Assembly (NCBI RefSeq): GCF_001886955.1
Contig: NZ_CP016804.1
Coordinates: 1,364,001 to 1,428,000 of the forward strand
From: Halodesulfurarchaeum formicicum
GTDB lineage: Archaea > Halobacteriota > Halobacteria > Halobacteriales > Halobacteriaceae
Direction of reading: 5' to 3'
DNA: 64,000 nt
The notes beneath the pieces are model-generated. The model did not search any database. It was not told the origin of the DNA and was given only the letters and a program-made list of their open reading frames with translations. Shown one piece after another: positions 25,031 to 34,135 of the stretch; the stretch's first letter is position 1; each line of letters opens with the position of its first letter. The translations under genes and the position numbers were made by a program.

Positions 25031-26197
25031 ATGCGTGTCGATCTTGCCTCCCTTGGCACGTTCAACCGGATCGGTACCGCCGGTGCAAAAACGGCCGCGG
25101 ACGCCCTCGCCACCCTGACAGGTGCCGAAACCTTCGTCGAGACGACGAAGGTGAACTTCGCCCCGATCGACTCGATCGATACCCTGGTGGCCGATTTCGA
25201 GACGGCCGTCGCCGTCGAGTACGAGGGCGGACTGGAGGGGCACGCACTCCTGGTCTTCGACGGCGAAAGCGCCGATTTCGTGCTCTCCGAACTAGCTGGC
25301 GCCGGTCCGGATCCGGACCCCGCCTACCTTAACGAGGTTGGGAATATATTGACCAGCAGCTTCGTCGACGGGTGGGCCGAGCAGCTCGCCGAGACCATCG
25401 ACATCTCCACCCCCACGACGATCGAAGACCCGACCCAGCGGGTTCCTGACGCGGATCTGGCGGCGTTCTCCTTCGTCTTCGAGAGCCAGATCGAGGTCGG
25501 AGCTGGCCACGAATGCCGGTTCTACCTGCTCCCGGACCCGACGAGCTTCCTCGAGATGCTCCAGGAGGCAGGCGCCGACGCCAGCGACTCGGCGGTGTCG
25601 GTTCAGGAGCTCTCGACGTTCATCCGGTTGACCGCCGCCGGGGCCGAGACCGTCGCCGAGAACCTGGAAGCGATGACCGGCCTGGCGACCGACGTCGCGG
25701 TCACCCATCTCGATTTCGTCCCCATCAAGGACGTCTCCGGGGCGGTCGACGAGTCGGAGTACGTCGGCACGGTCTTCGAGTTCTCCGGGGTGATGGACGG
25801 CTTTCTCGCGGTCCTCTTCGAGGCCGAACACGCCAAAACGGTCACCGAGGCCCTGGTACCGGGAGACGCCTCCGACGAGGCCATCCAGCGGAGTGCAATC
25901 GAAGAGATCGGGAACATCACGGCCAGTGGGTTCATCGACGGGTGGGCCAACGCCCTGGGGACGACCATCGATCACTCGGTCCCGGACTTCGTGGACGATC
26001 TGGGCCAGGCTGTCCTGGAGTCGATCGCGGCCCAGCTCGGCCGCAACCAGGAGTTTGCCTACGTCTTCGACGTCGCGATCACCGCCGAAGACCCGTTTAC
26101 CTGCCGGCTCTTCGCGTTCCCCGATGCCGACGGGTTCCAGTCAGTCGTCTCGGCACTCGACGAGGATCTGGACGTCTCGACTGTGGAGCGTGTCTGA
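25031..26197 (+). CDS. tandem double-CheC protein
   Basis: The 388-residue protein consists of two CheC domains, about residues 1-185 and 195-388. Each has its own catalytic-type motif: LNEVGN ... FVDGWAEQL in the first, SAIEEIGN ... FIDGWANAL in the second. Together with the preceding gene, three CheC domains are encoded in a row. In-frame ATG 25031 begins one base after the cheC stop. It may act as a bifunctional phosphatase or CheD-binding scaffold; activity is inferred from the motifs. Confidence 0.88.
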   Translation: MRVDLASLGTFNRIGTAGAKTAADALATLTGAETFVETTKVNFAPIDSIDTLVADFETAVAVEYEGGLEGHALLVFDGESADFVLSELAGAGPDPDPAYLNEVGNILTSSFVDGWAEQLAETIDISTPTTIEDPTQRVPDADLAAFSFVFESQIEVGAGHECRFYLLPDPTSFLEMLQEAGADASDSAVSVQELSTFIRLTAAGAETVAENLEAMTGLATDVAVTHLDFVPIKDVSGAVDESEYVGTVFEFSGVMDGFLAVLFEAEHAKTVTEALVPGDASDEAIQRSAIEEIGNITASGFIDGWANALGTTIDHSVPDFVDDLGQAVLESIAAQLGRNQEFAYVFDVAITAEDPFTCRLFAFPDADGFQSVVSALDEDLDVSTVERV

Positions 26198-26198
26198 A

Positions 26199-26675
26199 AT
26201 GCAAACACGGGGGGAGCGGATCCGGGTCGGCGTGGCTGACATGGCGGTGACCGACGAGCCACGACTGATCGTGACCAGTGGGCTGGGGTCCTGTGTAGCC
26301 GTCGCCATCCACGACGGTGATGGGATCGGCGGCCTGTTGCACGCAATGTTACCGACCGTCCCAGCCGCTGACGAACCGACGCCGAAGTACGTCGATTCGG
26401 GGATCGAGTTGCTGACCGCCGAATTGGCGGCCCTCGGTGCGGGCCCTGAAGAACTGACAGCAAAACTGACCGGTGGCTCCTCGATGCTCGACATCGGGAG
26501 CGACGAGCCGATCGGCGACACGAACGTCTCGGCCGCCCGAACAGCCCTCACCGAGGCAGGGATCGACCTCGCCGCCGAGGAGACCGGCGGGAGTTCGGGC
26601 CGCTCCGTGTCGTTTCACCCGGCGACCGGAGCCCTGACGATCGAACGGGTGGACGCGGAGACGACAGTGCTATGA
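26199..26675 (+). CDS. cheD: chemoreceptor glutamine deamidase CheD
   Basis: The 158-residue protein has the CheD catalytic triad: T26 and C32 in [12 protein letters not shown]48 in GGLLHAML. It deamidates receptor glutamines and is controlled by binding CheC. It follows the double-CheC gene with one base between the stop and the ATG, and overlaps cheR by ATGA. Confidence 0.94.
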   Translation: MQTRGERIRVGVADMAVTDEPRLIVTSGLGSCVAVAIHDGDGIGGLLHAMLPTVPAADEPTPKYVDSGIELLTAELAALGAGPEELTAKLTGGSSMLDIGSDEPIGDTNVSAARTALTEAGIDLAAEETGGSSGRSVSFHPATGALTIERVDAETTVL

Positions 26676-27466
26676 ACGCTTTCGAAGACCTCATCACGTA
26701 CATCGAATCGGAGACGAGTTTCGCATCGAGTTACTACGACGAGTCCTACCTCGACCGACGGATCTCAGCCCGCATGCGGCGGACCAAATCCGAGGACTAC
26801 GGAGCGTACTTCGACCTGCTCAAACGAGACGAGGACGAGCGGGCCGAACTACTTGATACGCTCTCGGTCAACGTCACGAGTTTTTTCCGTGACGAGAAGG
26901 TCTGGCACGCGCTCAGGGAGGTCGTTCAGGACCTGGCAGCGGAAAACCGGTCGGTCGACATCTGGAGTGCGGCGTGTGCAGATGGCCGCGAACCGTACTC
27001 TCTCGCGATGTTGGCCCTCGACGCCGGGCTCTCGCCACGGTCGGTCGACATTCTCGCGACCGACATCGACGAGAACGCCCTGGACCGGGCCCGGCAGGGC
27101 GTCTATCAGAGCACCCGGACGACCGACCTCGACGACCAGCTTTCCTTCCTCGAGGATCCCCACGAGTACGTGGCCCAGGACGGGGACCAGATCACGCTCG
27201 CAAAGCAGGTGAAAGATCTCATCAGCTTCGAGCGCCACGATTTGATCACCGGCGATCCAAAATCGGGCTTTGACCTCGTGCTCTGTCGGAACGTCTGCAT
27301 CTATCTCGACAGCGAGTACAAACACCCGATCCTTGAGACCGTCAGCGAGTCACTCAGGCCGGGTGGCTATCTCGTCCTCGGGCAGACCGAGACGATTCCG
27401 CCGGACATCAAAGCCCGGTTCGAGGCCGCCGACCCCCGGCTTCGAATCTATCGACTGATCGAGTGA
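26672..27466 (+). CDS. cheR: chemoreceptor methyltransferase CheR
   Basis: The 264-residue protein has the all-helical N-terminal domain ([34 protein letters not shown]) and an AdoMet-binding domain ([45 protein letters not shown]). It methylates receptor glutamates. Length and motifs are ordinary for the family. Confidence 0.95.
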   Translation: MNAFEDLITYIESETSFASSYYDESYLDRRISARMRRTKSEDYGAYFDLLKRDEDERAELLDTLSVNVTSFFRDEKVWHALREVVQDLAAENRSVDIWSAACADGREPYSLAMLALDAGLSPRSVDILATDIDENALDRARQGVYQSTRTTDLDDQLSFLEDPHEYVAQDGDQITLAKQVKDLISFERHDLITGDPKSGFDLVLCRNVCIYLDSEYKHPILETVSESLRPGGYLVLGQTETIPPDIKARFEAADPRLRIYRLIE

Positions 27467-27501
27467 TCTAAGAGCCCGCCGGTCCAGGATTTGATCGACA
27501 A

Positions 27502-28368
27502 ATGGGTGATTCCGTCGTCGCGGACTTCGTCACGGACGTGGTTCCCGATACCGGCCGGTACGACGAGCCAGTCCGGGGCCGCGTGGTGATGAACCGCGAG
27601 GAAGTGGTCCTTGTCACCCCAGAGGACCGTGTGAACTTCGGTGTCGGGGACGTGTTCGACATCGCCTACGGAAGCGCCCCATCAGAGCTCCGGGCGTTCT
27701 TCGAGGACACCGTGACGGTGGCCTACGAACGGGCCGGTTCCAAGCGGGCCGCACTGATCGAGGGGGCCGACGAGACAGTCGAGCGTTTTACCACCTTGCT
27801 CTTCAAGGCCGTGCTGAACGACACCGTCGTCGCGGTCAAACACCCCGCCAAAGTTGGAGGCCGGATCACCGATGAAGCCTACGAACGAGCATCGCTCTTT
27901 GTCGATTCGGCGACGGTGCAGTTCAGAGGCGAGGACCCCTTCGAAATCGAGGTCTCGACGGTCTCGCACTTCGAGCGGATCGAGCGAGAGGTGGGCGGTC
28001 GGACCCGGCCCGTGCTCTCTGTTCGGCACGCAGATGGCGGGGAGATCGCCACGAGCGAGATCGCCCTGCAACCCGAGCGAAAGATGAACGTGCTGGGCCG
28101 GTTCCTCCGGATCGAGTACACCCAGCTCAAAAAGGATCTCGCGGAGATCGACCTGCGGGACGAGGAGATCGAAATCCTCGTGGGACTCTATTCGGGTGCG
28201 AGCGAGGGGAATCTCGCGGGAATGCTCGGCGTGGACGCGAGCCGGGTCTCGACGATGCTTCGTCGACTGGCCGAGAAGTCCTTGCTCGAAGAGGCCGCCT
28301 CGGGGTGGACACTCACCCCGACCGGCAAGCTGGCCGTCGGGGAGAACCTCGAACAGGTCAACCTGTGA
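27502..28368 (+). CDS. cheF1: archaeal chemotaxis-archaellum adaptor CheF (first copy)
   Basis: The 288-residue protein belongs to the CheF (DUF439) family: an N-terminal beta region (RGRVVMNREEVVLVT), a central domain (VKHPAKVGGRITDEAYERASLFVD) and a C-terminal helix-turn-helix-like segment (LVGLYSGASEGNLAGMLGVDASRVSTMLRRL). CheF bridges CheY, CheC and CheD to the archaellum switch. Its stop codon abuts that of the convergent cheF2 with no gap. Confidence 0.92.
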   Translation: MGDSVVADFVTDVVPDTGRYDEPVRGRVVMNREEVVLVTPEDRVNFGVGDVFDIAYGSAPSELRAFFEDTVTVAYERAGSKRAALIEGADETVERFTTLLFKAVLNDTVVAVKHPAKVGGRITDEAYERASLFVDSATVQFRGEDPFEIEVSTVSHFERIEREVGGRTRPVLSVRHADGGEIATSEIALQPERKMNVLGRFLRIEYTQLKKDLAEIDLRDEEIEILVGLYSGASEGNLAGMLGVDASRVSTMLRRLAEKSLLEEAASGWTLTPTGKLAVGENLEQVNL

Positions 28369-29244
28369 TCACTCCTCGTTGATGACCTCACTGGCGATGT
28401 TGCGCCCACGAGTCTTCATCGTGACCTCCCGTCGGGTCCGGACCTCCTCCAGGATGTCGAGTTCGATAAGCCGGTCGTAGATCGACTCGACTTCGTCGAC
28501 GTCCATCCCCAGGAAGTCGGGGATTTCGAACGGGGAGACACCAGAATACAGGCCCATGAGGACCCGTTTCTCTGTCTCCGAGAGGTCAACTGCGCCCTGG
28601 CTTTGCTCGACACCACGCTTGAAGAGGGATTCGAGGACGGCCATGGCGTGGGACTCGCCAGCGAAGTAGGTCTGGACGCTGGTCCCCTCCTGGGCGTGTT
28701 CGACCTTGAGGATGGGGCGGGCCGTCCCAGCCACCTGCTGATTGTCCGCCTCCACACTTCCCACGTCGTCCAGATCGATCGGCACAAAGGCTCCGGAGGA
28801 GAGTGCGACGTTGAGTTCGCGGTCGTCATCAGAGACCTTCACCCGTGCCTGCTCGTAGGTGGTATCCTGGACGACCCCACCCTCGACGGCCGGGTGCTTG
28901 ACCTGGACTTGCTCCTGGTCCAACATGGCACCGAAAAGCGAGAACTCGAAGGACTCGGTGTTCGAACCCAGCGAAATGAGCACCACACTCTCGTTCGCGA
29001 GCTGAATACTGACGTAATCCGAGACCTTGGCGACGGTCTGGTTCACGTCGTACCGACCGCTCAGGCTCGTGATCTTCGACAGCGGGAGGGTCCGCTTCCC
29101 GTCGTTGCTGACCAGAATGAGCCGCTTGTTCGAGAGGATGATCCGGCCGGGCGACCAGTCGGCGTCCTTCAACCGTCGGCCGTCTTTGACCGCCTGGAGG
29201 AACTTGCCTTTCGTGTCCTCGATCTTGTACTCGGACTCGCTCAT
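28369..29244 (-). CDS. cheF2: archaeal chemotaxis-archaellum adaptor CheF (second copy)
   Basis: From ATG 29244 the protein has 291 residues and aligns with cheF1 across its length (VKHPAVEGGVVQDTTYEQARVKV, VLMGLYSGVSPFEIPDFLGMDVDEVESIYDRL). In Halobacterium salinarum two CheF proteins and a HEAT-repeat protein (OE2402F, OE2404R, OE2401F) are found together, as here. An in-frame ATG at 29259 is an alternative start. A 24-codon reading frame ends on the ATG (ATGA overlap). Confidence 0.92.
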   Translation of the reverse strand: MSESEYKIEDTKGKFLQAVKDGRRLKDADWSPGRIILSNKRLILVSNDGKRTLPLSKITSLSGRYDVNQTVAKVSDYVSIQLANESVVLISLGSNTESFEFSLFGAMLDQEQVQVKHPAVEGGVVQDTTYEQARVKVSDDDRELNVALSSGAFVPIDLDDVGSVEADNQQVAGTARPILKVEHAQEGTSVQTYFAGESHAMAVLESLFKRGVEQSQGAVDLSETEKRVLMGLYSGVSPFEIPDFLGMDVDEVESIYDRLIELDILEEVRTRREVTMKTRGRNIASEVINEE

Positions 29245-29315
29245 TCCCATCCCCTCCACGGGCGAGAAGCTCCCCGTCGGATCGGCCCCAACCCGGTCGC
29301 CCCCGCCGACATCAT
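29241..29315 (-). CDS. possible 24-residue leader peptide before cheF2
   Basis: ATG ATG at 29315/29312 opens a frame of 24 codons whose TGA overlaps the cheF2 ATG at 29244. The TATA box at 29341-29348 predicts transcription from about 29318, so this ATG would be at or next to the 5' end and could be read leaderlessly. It is short and may be chance. Confidence 0.3.
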   Translation of the reverse strand: MMSAGATGLGPIRRGASRPWRGWE

Positions 29316-29340
29316 GCTACTTGGACCTTCACAGGGTCGC

Positions 29341-29348
29341 TATAAAAC
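29341..29348 (-). promoter_or_regulatory. TATA box of cheF2
   Basis: Minus-strand GTTTTATA, about 100 bp before the cheF2 start, implies a leader of about 70 nt that contains the short reading frame described above. Confidence 0.55.
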
Positions 29349-29362
29349 ATTTGTCTGACTGT

Positions 29363-30595
29363 TCAAAACTCGAAGCCTTCGAGATCGGGCGAGGACTGTT
29401 CGAGTTTCGAGAGTGCCGCAAAGGCGTACTGCCGTACCTCCTCGCTCTCGGTCTCGTCGACCAGCCGTTCGAGTTTCTGGCGCGAGCGGTCACCCCCAAT
29501 TTTCCCAAGCGTAAATGCGGCCTTTCCAACCGCCGCCTCGGTGCCGGTATCCAGCACCTCGAGCAGTTCGGTCTCGACCCGTCTGCCGCCGATCTCGGCC
29601 AGGCTCGTGGTGGCGAACTGCTGGATCAACTGATCATCGGCGTCCAGGACGGACAGGAGCGCATCGATGGCCACCCCATCGCCTTCCTCGGCCACCCGCC
29701 CAAGCATCCACACGGCGTTGCGCCGCTGGTGAAGCTGGGTTCCCTCTTCGATGATCTCGGCGAGGGATTGGACGATGCTCGGATCGCCGCTCGCGCTCAT
29801 TCGATCGACGACGGCCTGTCTGAGTTCGTCGCTCTTCGAGGCGTCGACGTTCGAGAGGATCTCGATCAGCGAGAAGACCGCCGCCCGCCTGACCAGATCG
29901 CTCTCGTCGCCGAGCAGATCCACGAGCGTGTCGATCGGCTCCGTATTGCCAAAGCGCCCGAGCGAGGCAGCCACGGTTCGCCGCATCGCCTCGCTATCGT
30001 CATCGGCCATCGAAAGCAGGCCCTCGAGGGCGGGCCGGTTGCCGAGGTAACCCAGCGCGTCAGCAACGGCTCGCCTGACCGGGAGCGGTTCACCCTGCAG
30101 ATGCTCGACGAGCGCGCCCGCGGCCCCCGGATCTGCGATCCGACCGAGTGCCCGGGCAGCCCTGACCCGCACTCGGGGGTCCGGATCGGAGAGGGACTCC
30201 ACCAGCGGGCCGACAGCGTTCTCGTTCTCCAGCCGGCCGAGGACGTTCGCGGCGGCCAGCCGGAGCTCCGGCGCGTCCGCGGAGAGATCCCGGACGAACG
30301 TCTCGGCTATTTTCCAGTCCGCAGCGTCTTCCGGGACGTCCCGGCCCAGCGCGTGGAGAAGCGCGTCGACGGCGTCAAGCGCCGTTAACGCGTCGATGGC
30401 CGCTGCCCGAACGGCCTCGTTGTCGTCTGCCTGTACGACCTCGACGAGCGCTTCGATGCCGGCTTCGTCAGTCTCGTCGAGACTGCCAAGGATTTCGGCG
30501 GCCCGCTCTCTTACTGTCGGGTTGTCACTCTCGGTGACCACCGCGGTCAGGGTCTCGACGTCCCGATCTCGTTCCAGTCCGAAGAGCGAGGGCAC
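29363..30595 (-). CDS. HEAT-repeat protein of the chemotaxis cluster
   Basis: The 410-residue protein is built of HEAT/PBS-lyase-type repeats of about 31 residues (for example DPDPRVRVRAARALGRIADPGAAGALVEHL). It has no membrane segment or enzyme motif. A homologous protein (OE2401F) binds chemotaxis components in Halobacterium but is not essential for taxis. The start is GTG 30595, with TATATTTG on the plus strand at 30621-30628 giving a leaderless-type spacing of about 30 bp. Confidence 0.87.
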   Translation of the reverse strand: MPSLFGLERDRDVETLTAVVTESDNPTVRERAAEILGSLDETDEAGIEALVEVVQADDNEAVRAAAIDALTALDAVDALLHALGRDVPEDAADWKIAETFVRDLSADAPELRLAAANVLGRLENENAVGPLVESLSDPDPRVRVRAARALGRIADPGAAGALVEHLQGEPLPVRRAVADALGYLGNRPALEGLLSMADDDSEAMRRTVAASLGRFGNTEPIDTLVDLLGDESDLVRRAAVFSLIEILSNVDASKSDELRQAVVDRMSASGDPSIVQSLAEIIEEGTQLHQRRNAVWMLGRVAEEGDGVAIDALLSVLDADDQLIQQFATTSLAEIGGRRVETELLEVLDTGTEAAVGKAAFTLGKIGGDRSRQKLERLVDETESEEVRQYAFAALSKLEQSSPDLEGFEF

Positions 30596-30620
30596 TGACC
30601 AGGAGTACCAGCGGCAGGGG

Positions 30621-30628
30621 TATATTTG
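30621..30628 (-). promoter_or_regulatory. TATA box of the HEAT-repeat gene
   Basis: Minus-strand CAAATATA lies about 30 bp before GTG 30595. Confidence 0.5.
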
Positions 30629-30660
30629 TACTCATCCCGGCCCCCAAATCCGGTGGGTGA

Positions 30661-31293
30661 CTACCGGAGCGAGACGGCAGATCTGGTCCGAATCCGCTCG
30701 GGAACCCGGATCTCGATCCGCTTGGTGGCCCCCGATTCGAGCTGGAGCCGGACCGCAAACCGGTCGTGAACTGAAAGCGGTGGCGTCTCGATCACCACCG
30801 CGAACTGATCCGCAGTTTCGGTGACGACGGGGGCCGAGCCGTCCGGATCTGAAAGTGCCTCGACAGAAAATGTCTCGCCCGCAGTCGGTGTGTCGGCACT
30901 GTACTCGAGGTCGTCGATCGCGCCTGGAGTTTCGACGAGCGCCGTGGCCTGTCGCAAGTCCACCGAAACGGGCGCTTGTGAGGTCGAGACGATTACCCGA
31001 ACGTCGGTCAGCGTACTGGGGTCGGCGGTCTGATTCACGCGGCCGGTCACCGCGACGACCGTGAGCGGCGAGTCGACTTCTGACGTGACGGCCTCGCCCG
31101 TGATATCAGCCCTGGATTGAAGCACGTCAGTGACGTTGAACAGAACACCGGCCGTCGTCGCGGCGACGATCAGGACGGCCACGAGAATGACGATCGTTCC
31201 GGCCCCGATCTGGGCCCGGGTGGGTCCAAACTCGGACCCACTGCCCTCTTGACTCCGCTTGTGGCGGTCCACGTGCCGCCGTCGTCCCGCCAT
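30661..31293 (-). CDS. divergent archaellin-like protein
   Basis: From ATG 31293 the product has 210 residues. A basic leader of about 27 residues ends before RAQIGAGTIVILVAVLIVAATTAGVLFNVT, matching the prepilin-peptidase site and N-terminal helix of archaellins (compare [11 protein letters not shown] in the major ones). The C-terminal domain ends in EIRVPERIRTRSAVSL, also like the archaellins, but the middle is shorter and diverged. It may be a minor filament component or cap. The start overlaps no gene but follows the upstream stop by 1 base (TGATATG). Confidence 0.82.
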   Translation of the reverse strand: MAGRRRHVDRHKRSQEGSGSEFGPTRAQIGAGTIVILVAVLIVAATTAGVLFNVTDVLQSRADITGEAVTSEVDSPLTVVAVTGRVNQTADPSTLTDVRVIVSTSQAPVSVDLRQATALVETPGAIDDLEYSADTPTAGETFSVEALSDPDGSAPVVTETADQFAVVIETPPLSVHDRFAVRLQLESGATKRIEIRVPERIRTRSAVSLR

Positions 31294-31294
31294 A

Positions 31295-31843
31295 TCAGGA
31301 CTGGACCATTCGATAGCCCAACCCGACGAGGGAGAGAATGGCACCGAGGAAGGCGACTAATGCGAGTTCGGTGCGATCGATGGGGCCGCCAAGTTCGGCG
31401 GGATGAGATTCGAGCACCTCGATCGTGTGCACCTCGGAGACGTCGGCGGGCTGGCGGGTTTCGGCGTCGAGAACCGAGAACCGGAGGCCGTGTGTGCCGA
31501 CCGTGCTGGCGTTGATCGCCCGCGAGACACTGGCTTGCTCGCCGGGATCGATCGTGATCGTCTCGACCTCGTAGGCCTCCGTCTCGTTTTCCGGGCTGGC
31601 GGTGTGGAGGACGACCGTCCCACTCGTGACGGTCTCGCCCGTGTTTCGGACCGTCACGGTGAACTCGCCCTGTTCACCGAGGACGAGTGACTCCTCGCTC
31701 AACTCGACGGCCTCGATGCAGAGCGAGCGATCCTCGATGGGGTCACAGTCCGCCTGGGCGTTCGCGCCGGTGGGCAGCAGTGGTCCCGAGGCTGCGAGCC
31801 CGAGGAAGATGACGCCGATCAGGAGCACGCGTGTCGTGTTCAT
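31295..31843 (-). CDS. secreted CARDB-like protein with C-terminal membrane anchor
   Basis: The 182-residue protein has an N-terminal signal peptide (VLLIGVIFLGLAASGPLLPTGANA), a beta-sandwich domain of CARDB type (LGEQGEFTVTVRNTGETVTSGTVVLHTA) and a C-terminal membrane helix (LALVAFLGAILSLVGLGYRMV). The domain therefore faces outward. It is cotranscribed with the divergent archaellin gene, one base upstream. Function is unknown; an anchoring or stator-accessory role is a guess from context. Confidence 0.75.
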   Translation of the reverse strand: MNTTRVLLIGVIFLGLAASGPLLPTGANAQADCDPIEDRSLCIEAVELSEESLVLGEQGEFTVTVRNTGETVTSGTVVLHTASPENETEAYEVETITIDPGEQASVSRAINASTVGTHGLRFSVLDAETRQPADVSEVHTIEVLESHPAELGGPIDRTELALVAFLGAILSLVGLGYRMVQS

Positions 31844-31895
31844 TGGTGGTGTGGTGTGGTTCTAAAGCGTTCGAAAGTGAGAGAAAGTGTGGGCC

Positions 31896-32906
31896 TTACA
31901 GGCTCACGGCTTCCTGATTCGCCAGCGAGTCGGGGACCCGGATCTCGAGGGACTTCGTCGCACCCGAGGGGGTCGTAATCGAGACTTCCGTACTCGTGCC
32001 GGCATCGAGGTAGCCCGGATCGATGTGCATCGTGAAGCGGTCGCCGGAGGTCAGCACGGGCACGGTGTTGTCGTCGTCCTGAACGGCCGAGAGAGTGAAG
32101 CTCGTGTCCTCCTCCGGCACGGCGTTGTTGTTCAGGCCTTCGTAGGTCAGGTCGTGACTGCCGTCGGGGGCGACGAGCGAGATGGTCGTGCCCTTCATGT
32201 CGATGTCACTGGCACCGGGGGCCTGGGTGACGATCATCTCGACCTTGTTCACCCGCGGGGTCACGCCGTCATCGTTGGCCGTGATCTCGAAGGATTCGGT
32301 GGCGGTGAGATTCGCCGTGTAGTCCGTGTCGTCGTCGGTGATCGTTACCGAGGTATCGCCATCCGCGGTCAGGTTGGAACTCGCGTTGAAGGTGAACGTA
32401 TTCGGTTCGTTCGCCGCTTCGCGGTCCCAGTACTGGAGGGTGTACTCGTCGTGCCCCTCGTCGTTGACCTCGACACTCGTCACGGTGACTTCGTGGGTGG
32501 TGTTGTATTCGCCGAGTTCGAGTGCGTTGTCTGGGCTACCCACCTCCTGAAGGGAGGCGGTATCACCGTCATTGACGGTCGAATTAGTCACGTTGACCTG
32601 TAGTACCTCACTCTCCCGGATGTCGAAGTTCTGACCACTGTCGTTTTCCACGTTCAGTTCCGCGGAGGAGACCAACCCAGTCGTACTCACGATTTGCAGC
32701 TGGTTCGTGACCTGCTGGGTGCTCTCTTCGCCGGTCTGTTCGGCCGAACTCTGGAGGAAGCCGGCCGTGTTGATCAGTACGCCCGCCGCGATAGCCGCGA
32801 CGAGGACCATCGCGATGAACACGATCAGGGTACCGATACCCACCTGGCCGTGCTCTCCCGATTTCGGGAGCCGTTCTTTGATCGATCCGAGTGTGTCGCG
32901 TATCAT
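31896..32906 (-). CDS. arlA2: archaellin (second copy)
   Basis: The 336-residue protein starts [12 protein letters not shown], with the prepilin-peptidase site [13 protein letters not shown] and the hydrophobic polymerisation helix. The outer domain is rich in Asp and contains several NxT/NxS sequons, suggesting N-glycosylation. The C-terminus ([16 protein letters not shown]) is identical to that of the first archaellin. A start at 32918 would add MRDT; the paralog supports 32906. A palindrome, TATA box and leader hairpin precede it. Confidence 0.94.
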   Translation of the reverse strand: MIRDTLGSIKERLPKSGEHGQVGIGTLIVFIAMVLVAAIAAGVLINTAGFLQSSAEQTGEESTQQVTNQLQIVSTTGLVSSAELNVENDSGQNFDIRESEVLQVNVTNSTVNDGDTASLQEVGSPDNALELGEYNTTHEVTVTSVEVNDEGHDEYTLQYWDREAANEPNTFTFNASSNLTADGDTSVTITDDDTDYTANLTATESFEITANDDGVTPRVNKVEMIVTQAPGASDIDMKGTTISLVAPDGSHDLTYEGLNNNAVPEEDTSFTLSAVQDDDNTVPVLTSGDRFTMHIDPGYLDAGTSTEVSITTPSGATKSLEIRVPDSLANQEAVSL

Positions 32907-32915
32907 AGTATCTCG

Positions 32916-32936
32916 CAAGCACCGGTCGGGTGCCTG
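32916..32936 (-). promoter_or_regulatory. leader hairpin of the second archaellin gene
   Basis: Minus-strand CAGGCACC-CGACC-GGTGCTTG forms an 8-bp stem with a 5-nt loop, 9 bp before the start codon. The stem is identical to that at 34089-34109 while the loop differs. Confidence 0.6.
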
Positions 32937-32961
32937 CCTACCACCCCGTTCAGCAAATTAC

Positions 32962-32998
32962 TATAAGAAAGTACGGTCGCTATTATCGGCTGCGATAA
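32962..32998 (-). promoter_or_regulatory. promoter and palindromic operator of the second archaellin gene
   Basis: The TATA element (plus-strand TATAAG at 32962-32967) is 15 bp from a perfect palindrome TTATCG-GCTG-CGATAA at 32983-32998. The same distance and palindrome arms recur at 34136-34172. Confidence 0.65.
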
Positions 32999-33031
32999 CA
33001 CAGGCGAGCCACGGCGTTCGTGGGCCGGCGA

Positions 33032-33050
33032 AGAAAAAAATCGAAACGGC
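33032..33050 (-). terminator. oligo-T terminator after the first archaellin gene
   Basis: The minus strand has a run of seven T within CGATTTTTTTCTTC about 20 bp after the archaellin stop codon, the usual form of haloarchaeal terminators. Confidence 0.5.
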
Positions 33051-33059
33051 GTCCGAAAG

Positions 33060-34079
33060 TTAGAGACTCACGGCTTCCTGGTTGGCCAGCGAGTCAGGGA
33101 CACGGATCTCCATGGACTTCGTCGCGCCCGAGGGCGTCGTAATCGAGACTTCCGAGCTCGTGCCAGCGGCCAGGGTGCCAGGATCGACGTGGATCGTGAA
33201 GCGGTCGCCGGAAGTCAGGACTGGGACGGTGTTGTCGTCGTCCTGAATCGCCGAGAGGGTGAAGCTGGTGTCCTCGACAGGATCGGTTTCACCTGGAGGC
33301 CCTCGGTAGACGAGGTCGTGACTGCCATCAGGGGCGACCATGCTGATCGTGGTGCCCTTCATGTCGATGTCGTTCGCACCGGGTGCCTGGGTCACGATCA
33401 TCTCGATGTCCGAGACCAGCGGCGTGACCCCTTCGTCGGAGCCCGAGACTGTCGCGTTGGTGTTGTTGATCTCGACAGTCGTGCCGTCAAGGGTCAGTTC
33501 GGCGAATACCTCGGAATCATCTACGTAGCCTTCGTAGGTCAGATTCTTGCTGGCGTTGAACGTCGCTTCCCGCGGCTGGTCGAACTCCTCGGGGTTCCAG
33601 TACTGGAGCGTGTAGGTGTCAGCCCCGTCGTCGTTCAGCGTGACGTCCGAAACTTTCACCGTGTGTGTCTGGTTCAAATCACCGAGCTGGAGGGTCGCAT
33701 CACCGTCCTCCTCGGTCAAATTCGCGGAGCTCTCTCCCAGCGAGTTGTTGCCATCGGTTACGTTAGCTTCGAAGGTCAAGTCCTCGTGGACATTGAATTC
33801 CGCGTTCGAACTCTCGTTCTCGATCGTCAGCTCCGTCGCCGCGACCTCCCCAGTCGTACTCACGATCTGGAGCTGGTTCGTGACCTGTTCGGTGCTCTCC
33901 TCGCCTGTCTGTTCGGCCGAACTCTGCAGGAAGCCGGCCGTGTTGATCAACACGCCTGCCGCGATGGCCGCGACCAGCACCATCGCGATGAACACGATCA
34001 GGGTACCGATACCAACCTGACCGTGTTCTCCCGAGTCGGGGAGACGTTCCTTGATCGATCCGAGTGTGTTGCGTATCAT
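33060..34079 (-). CDS. arlA1: archaellin (first copy)
   Basis: The 339-residue protein starts [14 protein letters not shown] and carries the processing site [13 protein letters not shown], the polymerisation helix, and an outer domain with many N-glycosylation sequons ([31 protein letters not shown]). N- and C-termini are almost identical to the second archaellin whereas the middle differs, as expected for exposed filament surface. It has its own promoter, palindrome and leader hairpin, and a T-rich terminator. Confidence 0.95.
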   Translation of the reverse strand: MIRNTLGSIKERLPDSGEHGQVGIGTLIVFIAMVLVAAIAAGVLINTAGFLQSSAEQTGEESTEQVTNQLQIVSTTGEVAATELTIENESSNAEFNVHEDLTFEANVTDGNNSLGESSANLTEEDGDATLQLGDLNQTHTVKVSDVTLNDDGADTYTLQYWNPEEFDQPREATFNASKNLTYEGYVDDSEVFAELTLDGTTVEINNTNATVSGSDEGVTPLVSDIEMIVTQAPGANDIDMKGTTISMVAPDGSHDLVYRGPPGETDPVEDTSFTLSAIQDDDNTVPVLTSGDRFTIHVDPGTLAAGTSSEVSITTPSGATKSMEIRVPDSLANQEAVSL

Positions 34080-34088
34080 GGGTCCTCA

Positions 34089-34109
34089 CAAGCACCGGGC
34101 TGGTGCCTG
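34089..34109 (-). promoter_or_regulatory. leader hairpin of the first archaellin gene
   Basis: Minus-strand CAGGCACC-AGCCC-GGTGCTTG forms an 8-bp stem 9 bp before ATG 34079. From the TATA position, the mRNA should begin near 34113, just before this stem, leaving a single-stranded GTGAGGACC before the start. Confidence 0.6.
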
Positions 34110-34135
34110 CCTATCCAGTCCGTTCAAAATCGTAG

